The notes beneath the pieces were generated by a model that saw nothing but the letters and a program-made list of their open reading frames with translations, was not told where the DNA came from and searched no databases. Shown piece by piece: positions 23,603-33,912 of a stretch of 64,000 nt of DNA. Made by a program: the position numbers and the translations under genes. The DNA comes from Fibrobacterota bacterium. Its GTDB lineage: Bacteria > Fibrobacterota > Chitinivibrionia > Chitinivibrionales > Chitinispirillaceae. How positions within the stretch are numbered: position 1 is the stretch's first letter; each line of letters starts with the position of its first letter. Where the stretch lies: contig JAEZKC010000097.1 in assembly GCA_023436205.1 (NCBI GenBank), positions 1 to 64,000 on the forward strand. Direction: 5' to 3'.

Positions 23603-24823
23603 ATGGACAATACAGCCTACCTCGCCCGACAGCCTATTATTGATAAAGCTGGAGACCTCTTCGGCTATGAACTTCTGTTTCGGTCTGGTCCCGTGCAGTC
23701 AGCTCAGTTTTCTGATGCCTTTGTCGCCACCGCCCAGCTTCTTGATAATGCATTCAACAGTATTGGAGTGGATAAAATTGTCGGGCCTAACAAGGCGTTT
23801 TTAAACTGCAGCCGAAAAATGCTTTTGAATGATCTTTCCGGAATGCTTGATCCTGAACGTTTTGTGATCGAAATCCTGGAGGATGTTGAAGTCGACAGCC
23901 TCCTGGTGGAATCGGTGCAGAAAATTTCAAGTCAGGGTTTCGAAATCGCTCTGGATGATCTAGTATTCTCTCCGGAGGTGCTGGATAAAGTCTCACCACT
24001 GCTCCCTTTTGCGCAATTTGTAAAAATTGATCTGATGGCTAATTCGTCGGTTCAGAGAACCCAGGCTGCCGAATATTTTAAGAGTAAAGGGATCAAGCTG
24101 CTTGCTGAAAAAGTTGAGTCGGAAGCTGATGTAGCTGTCTGTCGGCAGGAGGGATATGAGTTTTTTCAGGGGTATTTTTTTGCTAAACCTGAACTTCTTT
24201 CTTCAGAGAAGATAGACGCCCGCACTGCCGGAATTTTAAGTATCCTGCAGGTGCTGTGGCGTGATCCCGAGGTCTCGGAGGTGGAAATAGCGTTCAAGGG
24301 GCATCCAGAAATCACCATTAATCTCCTTAGGTATATAAATTCCGCTTCAGTTGCTGTTCGTCACAAAGTAAGCTCGATTCGTCAGGCCATTACTCTGGTG
24401 GGATTGCAGAATCTGCGTAAGTGGCTAACACTACTTCTTTACGCCCGTTCAGGAAACGATGTTACATTTCAGAACCCGCTTTTTCAGAATGCCATTCAAC
24501 GGGCTAATTTTCTTGAAAGCATCACAAAAAGAGCTGATCAATTTAAACATCTGCAGGAAGAGTCCTTTTTGGTTGGAATTTTGAGCAGAATGGATGCTTT
24601 ATGCAGAGTTTCAATCAGGAATATCCTGGCTCAGATCGATTTGGGGGAAGAGATCACTGCAGCACTGCTTAATGGTGAAGGTACCCTGGGAAGAATGCTT
24701 TCTTTGGTGTCTGCCATTGAAGAAGATCATCAGGAACAGGTCGCCAGGCTCTCTTCAGAACTGAAGCTCAGGGAGGAGATGTTGTCCCAAAGTCTTTTGG
24801 AAACCTACAGAAAGAGTACCTGA
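23603..24823 (+). CDS. EAL-HDOD (YuxH-like) signalling protein
   Basis: A 406-residue protein from ATG 23603 (MDNTAYLARQPIIDKAGDLF). The first 200 residues are an EAL-type fold with degenerate catalytic residues (VIEILEDVE, ALDDLVFS), so it probably does not cut c-di-GMP. The rest is a HDOD domain (HPEITINLLRYINSASVA, VSSIRQAITLVGLQNLRKWL). This architecture is typical of regulators that sense or bind rather than hydrolyse. No ribosome site of note is seen. It stands alone on the plus strand before trkA. Confidence 0.85.
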   Translation: MDNTAYLARQPIIDKAGDLFGYELLFRSGPVQSAQFSDAFVATAQLLDNAFNSIGVDKIVGPNKAFLNCSRKMLLNDLSGMLDPERFVIEILEDVEVDSLLVESVQKISSQGFEIALDDLVFSPEVLDKVSPLLPFAQFVKIDLMANSSVQRTQAAEYFKSKGIKLLAEKVESEADVAVCRQEGYEFFQGYFFAKPELLSSEKIDARTAGILSILQVLWRDPEVSEVEIAFKGHPEITINLLRYINSASVAVRHKVSSIRQAITLVGLQNLRKWLTLLLYARSGNDVTFQNPLFQNAIQRANFLESITKRADQFKHLQEESFLVGILSRMDALCRVSIRNILAQIDLGEEITAALLNGEGTLGRMLSLVSAIEEDHQEQVARLSSELKLREEMLSQSLLETYRKST

Positions 24824-24944
24824 TAGCATCAAGTGTGCTCCGCTGAATAACCCGGGAATTTATTAAAGGCGTTTTCTCCAGTGAGAAGTGGCTCCTGTAC
24901 CCGTCACTAATCTATTTTGTTTGCGTCACTAATCGGGAGTTGGT

Positions 24945-26303
24945 GTGAGAATAATAATTGTCGGAGCAGGGGCACTGGGCTTGGGATTGGCCGGGTACCT
25001 GAGCCGGTTTGACCATGAAATTTCTGTTATTGAGCGCAATCCGGTTCTTATAGATGAGATAAACTCCAGGTTTGATGTACTTACCGTTCAGGGAACAGGC
25101 TCCAGTCCTGCTGTTCTGGAAGAGGCCGGCGCTCGCCAGGCGGACATGATTGTAGCGGTCACCCCCAATGATGAAACCAACCTTCTCGCCTGCCATTTCG
25201 CCATGCAATTCGGGGTGGAAAAGCGTATAGCCCGCATCATTTCAGATGAGATACTCACTGGATCCATCGATCTGGCTACTCTGGGGGTAACTCATTACAT
25301 TGAAACTGAAAAAGAACTGGTCAAGACGATCCTGCGCTTTGTGGAACTCCCGGGTTTGGCCGATACCGCTGATTTCCATGGTGAAAGTGTGTACCTTAGA
25401 GGGTACCGTATCACTCCCGACATGCCCATAGCCGGTAAAAGTCTACTCGAGATCCGCGACTTGGCCGGACCTGCACAGATGCTTGTAGTCGCTATAATAC
25501 GCAACGGGGTAAGTATCATACCTTCAGGCGGTGAACGGCTGCTTCCCGGCGATGAAACCATCACTATCATGCCTAAAGAATCTTACAGCACTTATCGAAC
25601 CCTCATTAACCGTCCCGTAAGCAGGTTAAAAAAGATTGTGGTTTCCGGCGATTCCGTTGCAGCTGTGCATATCTGTGAAGCTCTTTCGGAGCTGGCAGAG
25701 AGAGTAATTCTGGTTGATCCTGATCCTGAGCATGCCAAGGAAGCAGCCGAAGAGCTTAACGGAGTAGAAGTGTTAGGGGGAGATACTACCGACGCGGATC
25801 TTCTGCAGGAGATAAATGTAAAGAACTGTGATTTCTATATAGCGGCAAGCAAGGACATGGAGGATAATATCATGTCAAGTCTTCTTGCCAAAGCTGAAGG
25901 CGCCAGGGAGGTGATTGCTTTACGCACTGATGATCGTCATTTTGATCTGTTCCATTCTCTTGGTGTGGATCATGTAATCAGTCCGCGCCGTATTACGTTG
26001 CAGAAGATTTTGGAGAGTATTCAGATCGCTCCCATGGATTCTCTGCTTAAGCTTAAGAAAGTCGATCTGGATGTGGTGAGAGTGACCGCTTCAAAGCACA
26101 GTGCCGCAGTCGGTAAACCGCTTGCCAGCCTTGATAAGGTGTTTAAAAAGGGGGTTATTATCGGTGCTATCATCAGAGAGGGAAATATCATTATTCCTAG
26201 AGGAGATAGCATGATAACGGAGGGGGATGAGGTGCTTGTGCTCTGTCATCGTCGAAATCTTTCAAACGTAAACAGCATATTCAGAGCTGGCCTGCGCTTC
26301 TGA
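24945..26303 (+). CDS. trkA: Trk potassium uptake regulator TrkA
   Basis: A 452-residue cytoplasmic protein with two tandem RCK units: RIIIVGAGALGLGLAGYLSR (first NAD-binding glycine motif) with the acidic strand end SVIERN, then a TrkA-C domain, then a second RCK-N (KIVVSGDSVAAVHICEAL) and a final TrkA-C. It gates the TrkH pore in response to NAD(H)/ATP. The start is GTG with GGGAG upstream. trkH follows at 13 bases on the same strand, so the two form an operon. Confidence 0.95.
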   Translation: MRIIIVGAGALGLGLAGYLSRFDHEISVIERNPVLIDEINSRFDVLTVQGTGSSPAVLEEAGARQADMIVAVTPNDETNLLACHFAMQFGVEKRIARIISDEILTGSIDLATLGVTHYIETEKELVKTILRFVELPGLADTADFHGESVYLRGYRITPDMPIAGKSLLEIRDLAGPAQMLVVAIIRNGVSIIPSGGERLLPGDETITIMPKESYSTYRTLINRPVSRLKKIVVSGDSVAAVHICEALSELAERVILVDPDPEHAKEAAEELNGVEVLGGDTTDADLLQEINVKNCDFYIAASKDMEDNIMSSLLAKAEGAREVIALRTDDRHFDLFHSLGVDHVISPRRITLQKILESIQIAPMDSLLKLKKVDLDVVRVTASKHSAAVGKPLASLDKVFKKGVIIGAIIREGNIIIPRGDSMITEGDEVLVLCHRRNLSNVNSIFRAGLRF

Positions 26304-26316
26304 TCCGGTAACTATT

Positions 26317-27918
26317 TTGAACCATCGATTTGTCATCTATTCCATAGGCAAGCTGCTTCAGATCTTCAGCCTCATTCTGCTGGTACCCGCATTGATTGCC
26401 TGGTTTGATACAAGCGGCAGTTTGCAAAACAGACTATCTTCCCCTGAGCTCTTCGGTTTTATTTTCGCCATTCTCTTTTCCGTGCTCAGCGGGACCGTAC
26501 TGGTTATGATCTTCAGGAAAAACCGGGGGCGAATAGACATTAGAGAAGGATTCGCAATTGTCACTCTGGGGTGGGTGGTGCTTACCCTCATAGGTGCAAT
26601 CCCCTTATTCGAGTGGTTCCTTTCGCAATTGGAAACATTTTCGGCCGGTTCGTTGTTTCTAGCATTCACGAATGCATTTTTTGAGGTGATGAGCGGGCTT
26701 ACCACTACCGGGGCCACGATTCTTACCGATATAGAAACGTTGCCCAGTGGTCTTTTATTCTGGCGATCGCTTACCCACTGGATAGGAGGGATGGGAATTG
26801 TAACATTGGCTCTGGCCCTTTTTCCCACATTTGGAGTGGCCGCCTACCAGCTCTTCAGAGGTGAGGTGCCGGGGCCATCAAAGGAAAGGCTGCGCCCTCG
26901 GCTCGCTCAGACCGCGATCATTCTGTGGGGAGTCTATGCTTTTTTCACTCTGATCCAGACTCTTCTGCTCATGGCTGGTGATATGACTTTTTTTGATGCT
27001 GTTTGTCACGCTTTCGGCACTATGGCTACTGGAGGTTTTTCCACCCGCAACAGTTCCATCGCCGCCTTTGACAGTGCCTATATCGAATGGGTGACCATTA
27101 TTTTCATGATTCTGGCGGGAACTAACTTTCTTATTCACTATCGGGTCATTTTTCACAGTGATATCAGCATGATCCGGGGTAACCGTGAATTTCATTTTTA
27201 CATGCTGGTTCTGGCAATTGCATCTGTACTTTGTGTGGGTGTTCTGTCTTATCAGCGGCTTCAGTCTCCTCAGGAAGTACAACGCAATTTCAGGATCAAT
27301 CAACTGAATTCTGAACAGGCGCAGGCGAAACTTTCAGCAGAAACCAGTCGAATCAACAGTCCTCATAAAATTGTGCGTCAATCTATTTTTCAAGTAGTTT
27401 CTATTACCACCACAACAGGTTTCACCGGTGCGGACTGGGACGTCTGGCCTGATTTTGTCCGGCTTATACTGGTTATCCTTATGTTTTTCGGAGGATCTGC
27501 AGGGTCCACCGCCGGAGGAATGAAGATGATCAGAATACTTGTACTTCTCAAGGTGGCTTTTCATCAGGCCAAAATTATGATTCAGCCTAGACTCGTTTCT
27601 CCGGTGAAGATAGGGAAGCAGGTTTTGAGTGAAAGTCAAATTTCAGGAATTATAGCCTTTTTCATCTTGTATATAGGCCTTTTTGTGTTCTTTTCCTCGA
27701 TAATGGCTTTTATGATTCCGGATATTACCACCGCAGTGACCTCTGTAGCGGCCACACTGGGCAACATTGGACCGGGGCTGGCCGGAGTGGGTGCCATGGA
27801 GACCTATGCCTGGATTCCCGTTCCCGGAAAGTGGGTGCTCATTGTATGCATGCTTCTGGGGCGTTTGGAGATTTACACCGTTCTTATTGCATTTTCTCCG
27901 GTTTCCTGGAGAAAGTGA
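26317..27918 (+). CDS. trkH: Trk potassium uptake channel TrkH
   Basis: A 533-residue membrane protein with about ten helices. The four selectivity-filter loops can be seen: TTTGATIL, GTMATGGFSTRN, TTTTGFTGADW and LGNIGPGLAG. It starts with TTG 13 bases after trkA. It moves K+ inward in partnership with TrkA. Length and motif order are normal. Confidence 0.93.
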   Translation: MNHRFVIYSIGKLLQIFSLILLVPALIAWFDTSGSLQNRLSSPELFGFIFAILFSVLSGTVLVMIFRKNRGRIDIREGFAIVTLGWVVLTLIGAIPLFEWFLSQLETFSAGSLFLAFTNAFFEVMSGLTTTGATILTDIETLPSGLLFWRSLTHWIGGMGIVTLALALFPTFGVAAYQLFRGEVPGPSKERLRPRLAQTAIILWGVYAFFTLIQTLLLMAGDMTFFDAVCHAFGTMATGGFSTRNSSIAAFDSAYIEWVTIIFMILAGTNFLIHYRVIFHSDISMIRGNREFHFYMLVLAIASVLCVGVLSYQRLQSPQEVQRNFRINQLNSEQAQAKLSAETSRINSPHKIVRQSIFQVVSITTTTGFTGADWDVWPDFVRLILVILMFFGGSAGSTAGGMKMIRILVLLKVAFHQAKIMIQPRLVSPVKIGKQVLSESQISGIIAFFILYIGLFVFFSSIMAFMIPDITTAVTSVAATLGNIGPGLAGVGAMETYAWIPVPGKWVLIVCMLLGRLEIYTVLIAFSPVSWRK

Positions 27919-28118
27919 ATATCCTGGTGATTCCAGTTTCGCAAAAGCTTTCCAACCAAATGGGTTTTGAATCCTTCCAAAACGTCTGATGCTTATTTAG
28001 ATACATGTCGTCATCAGATTTGCTAATCATCTTCTAATATTGAAGCTGGTGTCTTTTCACGATTGCAAAAAATGAAATCGGGAGAGGATCGTATATATAC
28101 TCTATTAAGCGGGGGAAT

Positions 28119-28535
28119 ATGAATATTCAGAATAAAACGATACAACAGGGGATCACCATGGCTATCCGGCACCCTGAGGCCGGAGTGGTGATTCTTGCCC
28201 GCAATTTTGCCTGTAATTTTCAGGGAGCACCCTGGATAACCGCAGAGCTTAAGCTAAAGTTCTGTATCCTCTTCCTGAGCAACCTTATAGATGGGGGAGT
28301 AGAAAAGCAGATAGAGGACAGGGTTTTGCAGAAGGTGCTTAAAAAATCGATGCAGTTTGGAATTCGGCTTCTTAAGCGCTGGCCTGAAGAGGGGCTCAAA
28401 ATGCTGGTGGCGGTGGTAATGAGTGAGTTGCGTAATAACCAGCGTTATGATGAATCTGAGCTGCAGAGTTTTTATGATGAGGTGTTAACGGTGTTTTTCC
28501 CGGAGGCTTTGGCGCTGGAATCAGCTCAGAACTGA
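28119..28535 (+). CDS. small helical protein of unknown function
   Basis: A 138-residue protein starting after GGGGGAAT. It is largely helical (KFCILFLSNLIDGGVEKQIE, RVLQKVLKKSMQFGIRLLKR) and has no signal or motif. It follows trkH by 200 bases and is convergent with the outer-membrane gene. No function can be given. Confidence 0.5.
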   Translation: MNIQNKTIQQGITMAIRHPEAGVVILARNFACNFQGAPWITAELKLKFCILFLSNLIDGGVEKQIEDRVLQKVLKKSMQFGIRLLKRWPEEGLKMLVAVVMSELRNNQRYDESELQSFYDEVLTVFFPEALALESAQN

Positions 28536-28575
28536 AGGAGGACCCCTCAAGGTGAAGGGCCCAATGGCAGTAAAA

Positions 28576-29769
28576 TTAGAACTTCATGGTGGCGGTAACG
28601 GCACCTACATCAGGACCTGTGAAGAAACCACCCCAAGTACCCATATTTATGGTCATATCGAGCTGCAGGAATCCTTTGCTCAGACCGAAACCAACTGTGG
28701 GGAAAAGTTCAGTATCGAAAGCAGGGTATTTTTCCCGAGTATCTGAATTTCCCAGATCACTTTCACTGTGGTCTCTTACATACGGAACGATGATTCCGTA
28801 GTTCATACCGCCTCTAAGCTGGAATGAGTTCAGAACCCAGACGTTTTCCCATCCTTTTTCCAGACCCATGTTGAAAACATGCGAAACCGTGTCGTTACGA
28901 GCATAACTGTTTCCATCTACATCCTGGTAATCGTAGGGATGAGTCTGATTGAACTGATACTGAACTGCGGCAATACCATCTTCAAGCACACCCAGTTCAA
29001 ATCCCAGATATCCCGAAAGGTTTGAGTTGTAAACAGGGTTAGTACTTACATCGTCTTCTTCAAACTGATAGCTTTCAAAAGTGTAACCCAGACCAAGTGT
29101 CCAGTCAAGTCCCAGCATTGAAGTTTTGGCTTCCGCTCCGGTTTCAAGATATAGACCCTTTTTAGTACTCAGTTCGCTTGTTGTGGTTGAACCGGCCATG
29201 GTCACTTTTCCTTCACCACTGGTGTTGGGGAAGGCGATACCAGCTTTAACCATAATTGGCAAAGATTCAGAACCAAATCTGGCAGAGGCAATGACTCCGG
29301 GAATCACAACCATTCCAGAAACAGATGTCTCCATATCCAAGGCTTCATCTTCAGTTTTCGAGCTCAGGCGGGAATACTCAACAAAGGCATCTGCACCCAG
29401 TTGAATGGAGCCAAGATCAAATCCCAGCAATACATGAGGCAGGTTGACCATGTTGCCGAAAGCCGGATCAGTAACTCCGATGGCATCACCATAGTAGTTA
29501 CGAAGAACATTACCTCTGTTGGCTGTCGCTCCCAGGGTGAACATGCTTTCGCTGTTTCTCACTCCGATAATGGGGGCGTTAAATGTGGCTTGCAACTGAC
29601 CTCTATAGTCCAGCATGGTGACCGGGTATCTGAAGACATCGGTGATGTCATCCACTATAAAGGCTCCGCCCATGGAACTGATACGGGCGTTTGTGGGACG
29701 GGAGAACTGTGCGGAGGCCAAAGCCGCCACGGAAAGAAGGGCCAGAAGACCTAACTTACAACGATTCAT
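28576..29769 (-). CDS. outer-membrane beta-barrel protein
   Basis: A 397-residue protein from ATG 29769, with AGGAGG right before it. The signal peptide is CKLGLLALLSVAALASA then QFSRP. The mature part alternates beta strands of 9-12 residues with aromatic girdles and ends in ATMKF, the classic final strand with terminal F. NARISSMGGAFIVDDITDVF resembles the start of several UPF0164/FadL-like barrels. The role could be transport or a family-specific porin. It has a 437-base upstream region and is probably monocistronic. Confidence 0.75.
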   Translation of the reverse strand: MNRCKLGLLALLSVAALASAQFSRPTNARISSMGGAFIVDDITDVFRYPVTMLDYRGQLQATFNAPIIGVRNSESMFTLGATANRGNVLRNYYGDAIGVTDPAFGNMVNLPHVLLGFDLGSIQLGADAFVEYSRLSSKTEDEALDMETSVSGMVVIPGVIASARFGSESLPIMVKAGIAFPNTSGEGKVTMAGSTTTSELSTKKGLYLETGAEAKTSMLGLDWTLGLGYTFESYQFEEDDVSTNPVYNSNLSGYLGFELGVLEDGIAAVQYQFNQTHPYDYQDVDGNSYARNDTVSHVFNMGLEKGWENVWVLNSFQLRGGMNYGIIVPYVRDHSESDLGNSDTREKYPAFDTELFPTVGFGLSKGFLQLDMTINMGTWGGFFTGPDVGAVTATMKF

Positions 29770-30206
29770 ACAACCTCCTGTTGTTTGTGGATTGTTTCGA
29801 GTTTGACAGCATAACATACAATAGGGGCTCACTGTATGACAAGTTGTTCGCTATTTCCTCTCTTCAGTGTATGGTACAGCTGTTTTTCGCCCCACCTTGT
29901 TATTCTTTCCTCATGTGTGCAGAAAGGATCAATTCCGGTCAATTTTCGCGGTTCCATTCTCAAAAAAAAGGCCGGAAGTCAGTGATTAAATACTGTTTGT
30001 CACAATAAAATCCGCTTCAGGGATTTTCCCTTTGTTCTGTTTAAAAAAAATGTTGATTAGCATTTGACTTTTTCTGGTATGAATTTTTTTACTACTAGAT
30101 ATGTGAAAGACATCACGATTTTGCCTCCCCTTTTTTCAGTAATTGATAAGACCGGTACTTTTTTCATAAACTAGGTTGAACTGAAAACTTCTCAAGGGGG
30201 TTACTC
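29770..30206. other. intergenic region between the barrel gene and hydC
   Basis: 437 AT-rich bases between divergent genes. TTGACT occurs at 30064 but the nearest -10-like sequence (TTTACT) is weak. AAGGGGG is the ribosome site of hydC. No ORF with a ribosome site or RNA fold was recognised. Confidence 0.35.
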
Positions 30207-30746
30207 ATGGCAGAGGTCACTGCGTGCGCCTGCGGCGCCAAGCACAGTGAAGCCGACTTGCTTCTGAAGCTCGACGATGTCATTGAAGAGTACAGAGACA
30301 AACCCGGTGCACTCATTCCCATTCTCCAGATAACTCAGGGTATCTTCGGATACCTTCCCGAGGCTGCCTTAAAGAAAATCGCTCTCGCTTTAGACAAGTC
30401 CTACAGCGAAGTCGCTGGAGTCGTTGGGTTCTACTCCTTTTTTTCCACCGTCCCTCGTGGCAAGTATCTGGTCAGGGTTTGCCTTGGAACTGCTTGTTAT
30501 GTTCGTGGCGGTAAAGAAGTGCTTTCCGCTTTGAAAAACTGCCTGGGAATTGACGTGGGGCAGACGACGGAAGATCGCCTCTTTTCTCTAGACGTGGGTC
30601 GTTGCTTCGGAGCCTGCGGACTCGCACCTGTCATCATGGTGAATGACAATGTGCATCAAAGGGTCAAAGCTGCCAAAGTGGGGGAGATAATCTCTCTATA
30701 TCGTATTGAGAACGAAGCATCCCAGGAGAGGGGGAGTGAATCATGA
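30207..30746 (+). CDS. hydC: electron-bifurcating hydrogenase subunit HydC (NuoE-like)
   Basis: A 179-residue thioredoxin-fold [2Fe-2S] subunit. The helical start is followed by the cluster ligands CLGTAC (Cys pair) and CFGACG (second pair). The N-terminus has an extra CACG. By family it is the NuoE-like small subunit of the NADH- and ferredoxin-linked [FeFe] hydrogenase. It starts after AAGGGGGTTACTC and its stop overlaps the next ATG (ATGA), so hydC-hydB are coupled. It is cytoplasmic. Confidence 0.92.
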   Translation: MAEVTACACGAKHSEADLLLKLDDVIEEYRDKPGALIPILQITQGIFGYLPEAALKKIALALDKSYSEVAGVVGFYSFFSTVPRGKYLVRVCLGTACYVRGGKEVLSALKNCLGIDVGQTTEDRLFSLDVGRCFGACGLAPVIMVNDNVHQRVKAAKVGEIISLYRIENEASQERGSES

Positions 30747-33700
30747 CTTCCATCGTTTCTTCAGCACATGATCTTAAGGTACTAAAAGACAAGCTTCTGC
30801 AGCAGAAAAAGGAAGCTCTTTCCCGGGAAGCAAGCAAGACTGTTCTGGTTTGTGCCGGTGGCGGCTGTATCGCTTCAGGATCACCTCAGGTAAAGTCCGC
30901 ACTTCAGGAAGCCCTCCAAAAGAAGGGGCTTGATCAGAAAGTAAATATTGTCGATACTGGTTGCATGGGTCCATGTGTCAAGGGGCCAATCGTGCTTGTG
31001 GCACCTGATCAGACTCTTTATCAGAATGTGAGTCCGCAGGATGTTCAGGAAATCGTGGACAGCCATATTGAAAAGGGTGTTGTGGTCGATCGTCTTATCT
31101 GTCATGATCCGCAGAAAGGGACACCACAGCCGCTTCAAATGGATCTTCCGTTTTTCCAGAAGCAGACGAAAATCGTTCTGCGTAACTGTGGAATAGTGGA
31201 CCCCCTTGCCATAGAGGATTATATCTGTCGCGATGGCTACAACGGATTAGTCAAGGCACTTACCGAAATGACTCCCGAGCAGGTTATTGATGAAATGAGA
31301 CAGTCCGGACTTCGGGGGCGAGGCGGAGCCGGTTTCCCCACCTGGATAAAGTGGAATCTGACCAGAAAGTCTCAGGGTGATGTCAAATATGTGCTGTGCA
31401 ATGCCGATGAGGGAGATCCCGGTGCATTTATGGACCGCAGTGTACTGGAGGGGGATCCGCACAGTATTATAGAAGGCATGGCCATTGCCGCTTATGCAAT
31501 CGGTGCCTCTCAGGGGTATGTATATGTCAGGGCGGAGTATCCGCTGGCGGTTGAACGTTTGGAAGTTGCCCTTAAGCAAGCAAGGAAACTCGGTGTACTG
31601 GGTGAGAATATCCTGGGAACCGGTTTCAGTTTCGATCTTGAAGTTCGTATGGGATCTGGTGCTTTCGTTTGCGGTGAGGAAACGGCTTTGATGACCTCCA
31701 TTGAGGGAAAACGGGGTGAGCCTCGTCCCAGACCCCCATTCCCTGCTCAAAAGGGACTCTGGGAAAAACCCACGGTGCTTAACAATGTCGAAACTTATGC
31801 AAATGTACCCGCCATTATCAATTCGGGGGCACAGTGGTATGCCTCATTCGGTACTGAAAAAAGCAAAGGGACAAAGGTTTTTGCGCTGGCCGGTTCTGTA
31901 AATAACACAGGTCTGGTGGAAGTTCCGGTGGGTACCAGTCTGGGTGAATTGATTTATGATATTGGCGGAGGAATCCGGGGGAACAAAGCCTATAAGGCTG
32001 CACAGATTGGTGGACCTTCGGGTGGCTGTATTCCCAAACAGCATCTGAATGTTCCGCTTGACTATGAGTCGCTTAACGAGCTTGGTGCCATCATGGGATC
32101 GGGTGGTCTGATTGTAATGGATGAGGATACCTGCATGGTGGATGTGGCCCGCTTTTTTCTGGAGTTTGTGCAGGAGGAGTCATGCGGAAAGTGTGTTCCC
32201 TGTCGGGTTGGCACAAAGAGAATGCTTGAAATTCTGGAGAATATCTGCAGCGGTAAAGGTCAGGAGGGCGATATCGAACGCCTCATTGAGCTTGGTAATA
32301 TTATCAAGGATACTGCGCTGTGTGGATTGGGACAGACTGCCCCTAACCCGGTTTTATCAACCATTCGCCATTTTCGTCATGAGTATGAGGCACATATCAA
32401 TGCTCGCCACTGTGAAGCGGGCGTGTGTCCTTCTCTTGTTCGCGCTCCGTGTCAGAGTGCCTGTCCGGCCGGTGTAGATGTGCCCGGGTTTGTTTCTCTG
32501 GTGTCCGAAAAGCGTTATGCCGAGGCGCTGAAACTGCATCGGGAGCGCAATCCATTTGCCGCTGTCTGTGCCCGTGTATGCTTTCACACCTGTGAAGACA
32601 AGTGTCGGCGCGCCACTCTCGATGATTCCGTTTCGATTAGAGGAGTCAAGCGTTTCATGGTTGACCAGGAAGTCACGGTTCAGCTTCCTGAAGTGGTCGA
32701 AAACGAAAAGAATGCTTCTCGTAAAGTCGCCATTGTAGGTGCTGGTCCATCCGGTTTGTCTTGTGCCTATTTTCTTGCTCGAATGGGATACAAACCAAAA
32801 GTTTTTGAAGCTGAACCTCGTCCTGGAGGTATGCTCGTTCAGACAATCCCTGCATATCGTTTGCCAAGAGAAGTGCTCGCCCGTGAAATTCGTATGATAG
32901 AAAACATGGGTGTGGATATTGAGACTGGCAAACGTCTGGGGGTTGATTTTACACTTGCGAGCCTCAAGGACGATGGCTATGAGGCGGTTTTCGTGGGTGT
33001 TGGTGCACAGATGCCTGTAAGTTTGGGCATCAGCGGCGAAAATGCAGAGGGTGTGGTGGATGCACTTGATTTCTTACGTCAATATAACCTGAGAGGGTCC
33101 GCACGGGTGGGCAAAAAGGTGGTAGTGATTGGTGGCGGAAATGCTGCAGTCGATGCTGTCAGAACTGCACTGAGACTTGGGGCAGAATCGGTAAGTATTA
33201 TATACCGTCGTACTCGTGAAGAGATGCCTGCCTATGCCGAAGAGATAGAAGAGGCGCAGCAGGAAGGTGTGACGCTGCAGATTCTTACCTCTCCGGTTGA
33301 GGTGATTGTCAGAAATGGAAAAGTTTCCGGACTTCTTTGCAGGCCTATGACTCTTGGTGAATTCGATCGTTCTGGCCGTCGCAGACCTCAGGGGGAAACC
33401 GGGAATGATTTCGTTATTGAAACTGATCAGATCATCACTGCTGTAGGACAGAAGGTGGGTACAAGCGAAATTTTTGATGGTATAGAGCTGGATGTAAACT
33501 CCTCCGGTAACCTGGCTGTTGATAAATCAAACGGGCAGACATCTGTGCCCTGGATTTTCGCCGGTGGTGATGTGGTGCTTGGTCCCGCTTCAGTGATTGA
33601 AGCTGTAGGGGCGGGGGAGCGTGCTGCTGTAGGTATCGATCTTTACTTTACTAAGGAGTCACATGCTTTCTGGCGGGATGAACGCGAGGTGCATACGTCA

Positions 33701-33901
33701 TACGATCCGGACAGTGATCCTGTGCCGTATCCTCGCGAGAAGCTTCATCTCATTGCTCTTGATCGCAGGCGCAACAATTTTGATGAAGTTGAGATGGCCT
33801 GGAATGAGACGGTTGCCCTTCGGCAGGCAAAACGCTGTCTGCGATGTGATTACGGAAAATCGTCGGTTTGCCGGAACAGTGAACTTCAAGCATCAAAGTA
33901 A
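30743..33901 (+). CDS. hydB: HydB (NuoF-like) fused to a GltD-like NAD(P)H/FAD oxidoreductase
   Basis: A 1052-residue fusion. Residues 30-110 are a thioredoxin-like [2Fe-2S] domain (C37, C42, C74, C78). Residues 130-560 are the NuoF FMN/NADH core (RGRGGAGFPTWIKW, NADEGDPGAFMDRSV) with the 4Fe-4S ligands C481, C484 and C487 (SCGKCVPC). From about 565 a GltD/NfnB-like flavoprotein follows: CQSACPAGVDV (C570), CARVCFHTCEDKCRR, FAD motif VAIVGAGPSGLSC (~662) and NAD(P) motif VVVIGGGNAAVDA (~793). The usual C-terminal ferredoxin domain of HydB is missing. By family it bifurcates electrons among NAD(H), ferredoxin and H2, and the extra flavoprotein suggests a link to NADPH. That link is inferred. 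Confidence 0.9.
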   Translation: MTSIVSSAHDLKVLKDKLLQQKKEALSREASKTVLVCAGGGCIASGSPQVKSALQEALQKKGLDQKVNIVDTGCMGPCVKGPIVLVAPDQTLYQNVSPQDVQEIVDSHIEKGVVVDRLICHDPQKGTPQPLQMDLPFFQKQTKIVLRNCGIVDPLAIEDYICRDGYNGLVKALTEMTPEQVIDEMRQSGLRGRGGAGFPTWIKWNLTRKSQGDVKYVLCNADEGDPGAFMDRSVLEGDPHSIIEGMAIAAYAIGASQGYVYVRAEYPLAVERLEVALKQARKLGVLGENILGTGFSFDLEVRMGSGAFVCGEETALMTSIEGKRGEPRPRPPFPAQKGLWEKPTVLNNVETYANVPAIINSGAQWYASFGTEKSKGTKVFALAGSVNNTGLVEVPVGTSLGELIYDIGGGIRGNKAYKAAQIGGPSGGCIPKQHLNVPLDYESLNELGAIMGSGGLIVMDEDTCMVDVARFFLEFVQEESCGKCVPCRVGTKRMLEILENICSGKGQEGDIERLIELGNIIKDTALCGLGQTAPNPVLSTIRHFRHEYEAHINARHCEAGVCPSLVRAPCQSACPAGVDVPGFVSLVSEKRYAEALKLHRERNPFAAVCARVCFHTCEDKCRRATLDDSVSIRGVKRFMVDQEVTVQLPEVVENEKNASRKVAIVGAGPSGLSCAYFLARMGYKPKVFEAEPRPGGMLVQTIPAYRLPREVLAREIRMIENMGVDIETGKRLGVDFTLASLKDDGYEAVFVGVGAQMPVSLGISGENAEGVVDALDFLRQYNLRGSARVGKKVVVIGGGNAAVDAVRTALRLGAESVSIIYRRTREEMPAYAEEIEEAQQEGVTLQILTSPVEVIVRNGKVSGLLCRPMTLGEFDRSGRRRPQGETGNDFVIETDQIITAVGQKVGTSEIFDGIELDVNSSGNLAVDKSNGQTSVPWIFAGGDVVLGPASVIEAVGAGERAAVGIDLYFTKESHAFWRDEREVHTSYDPDSDPVPYPREKLHLIALDRRRNNFDEVEMAWNETVALRQAKRCLRCDYGKSSVCRNSELQASK

Positions 33902-33912
33902 AGGAGATATCG

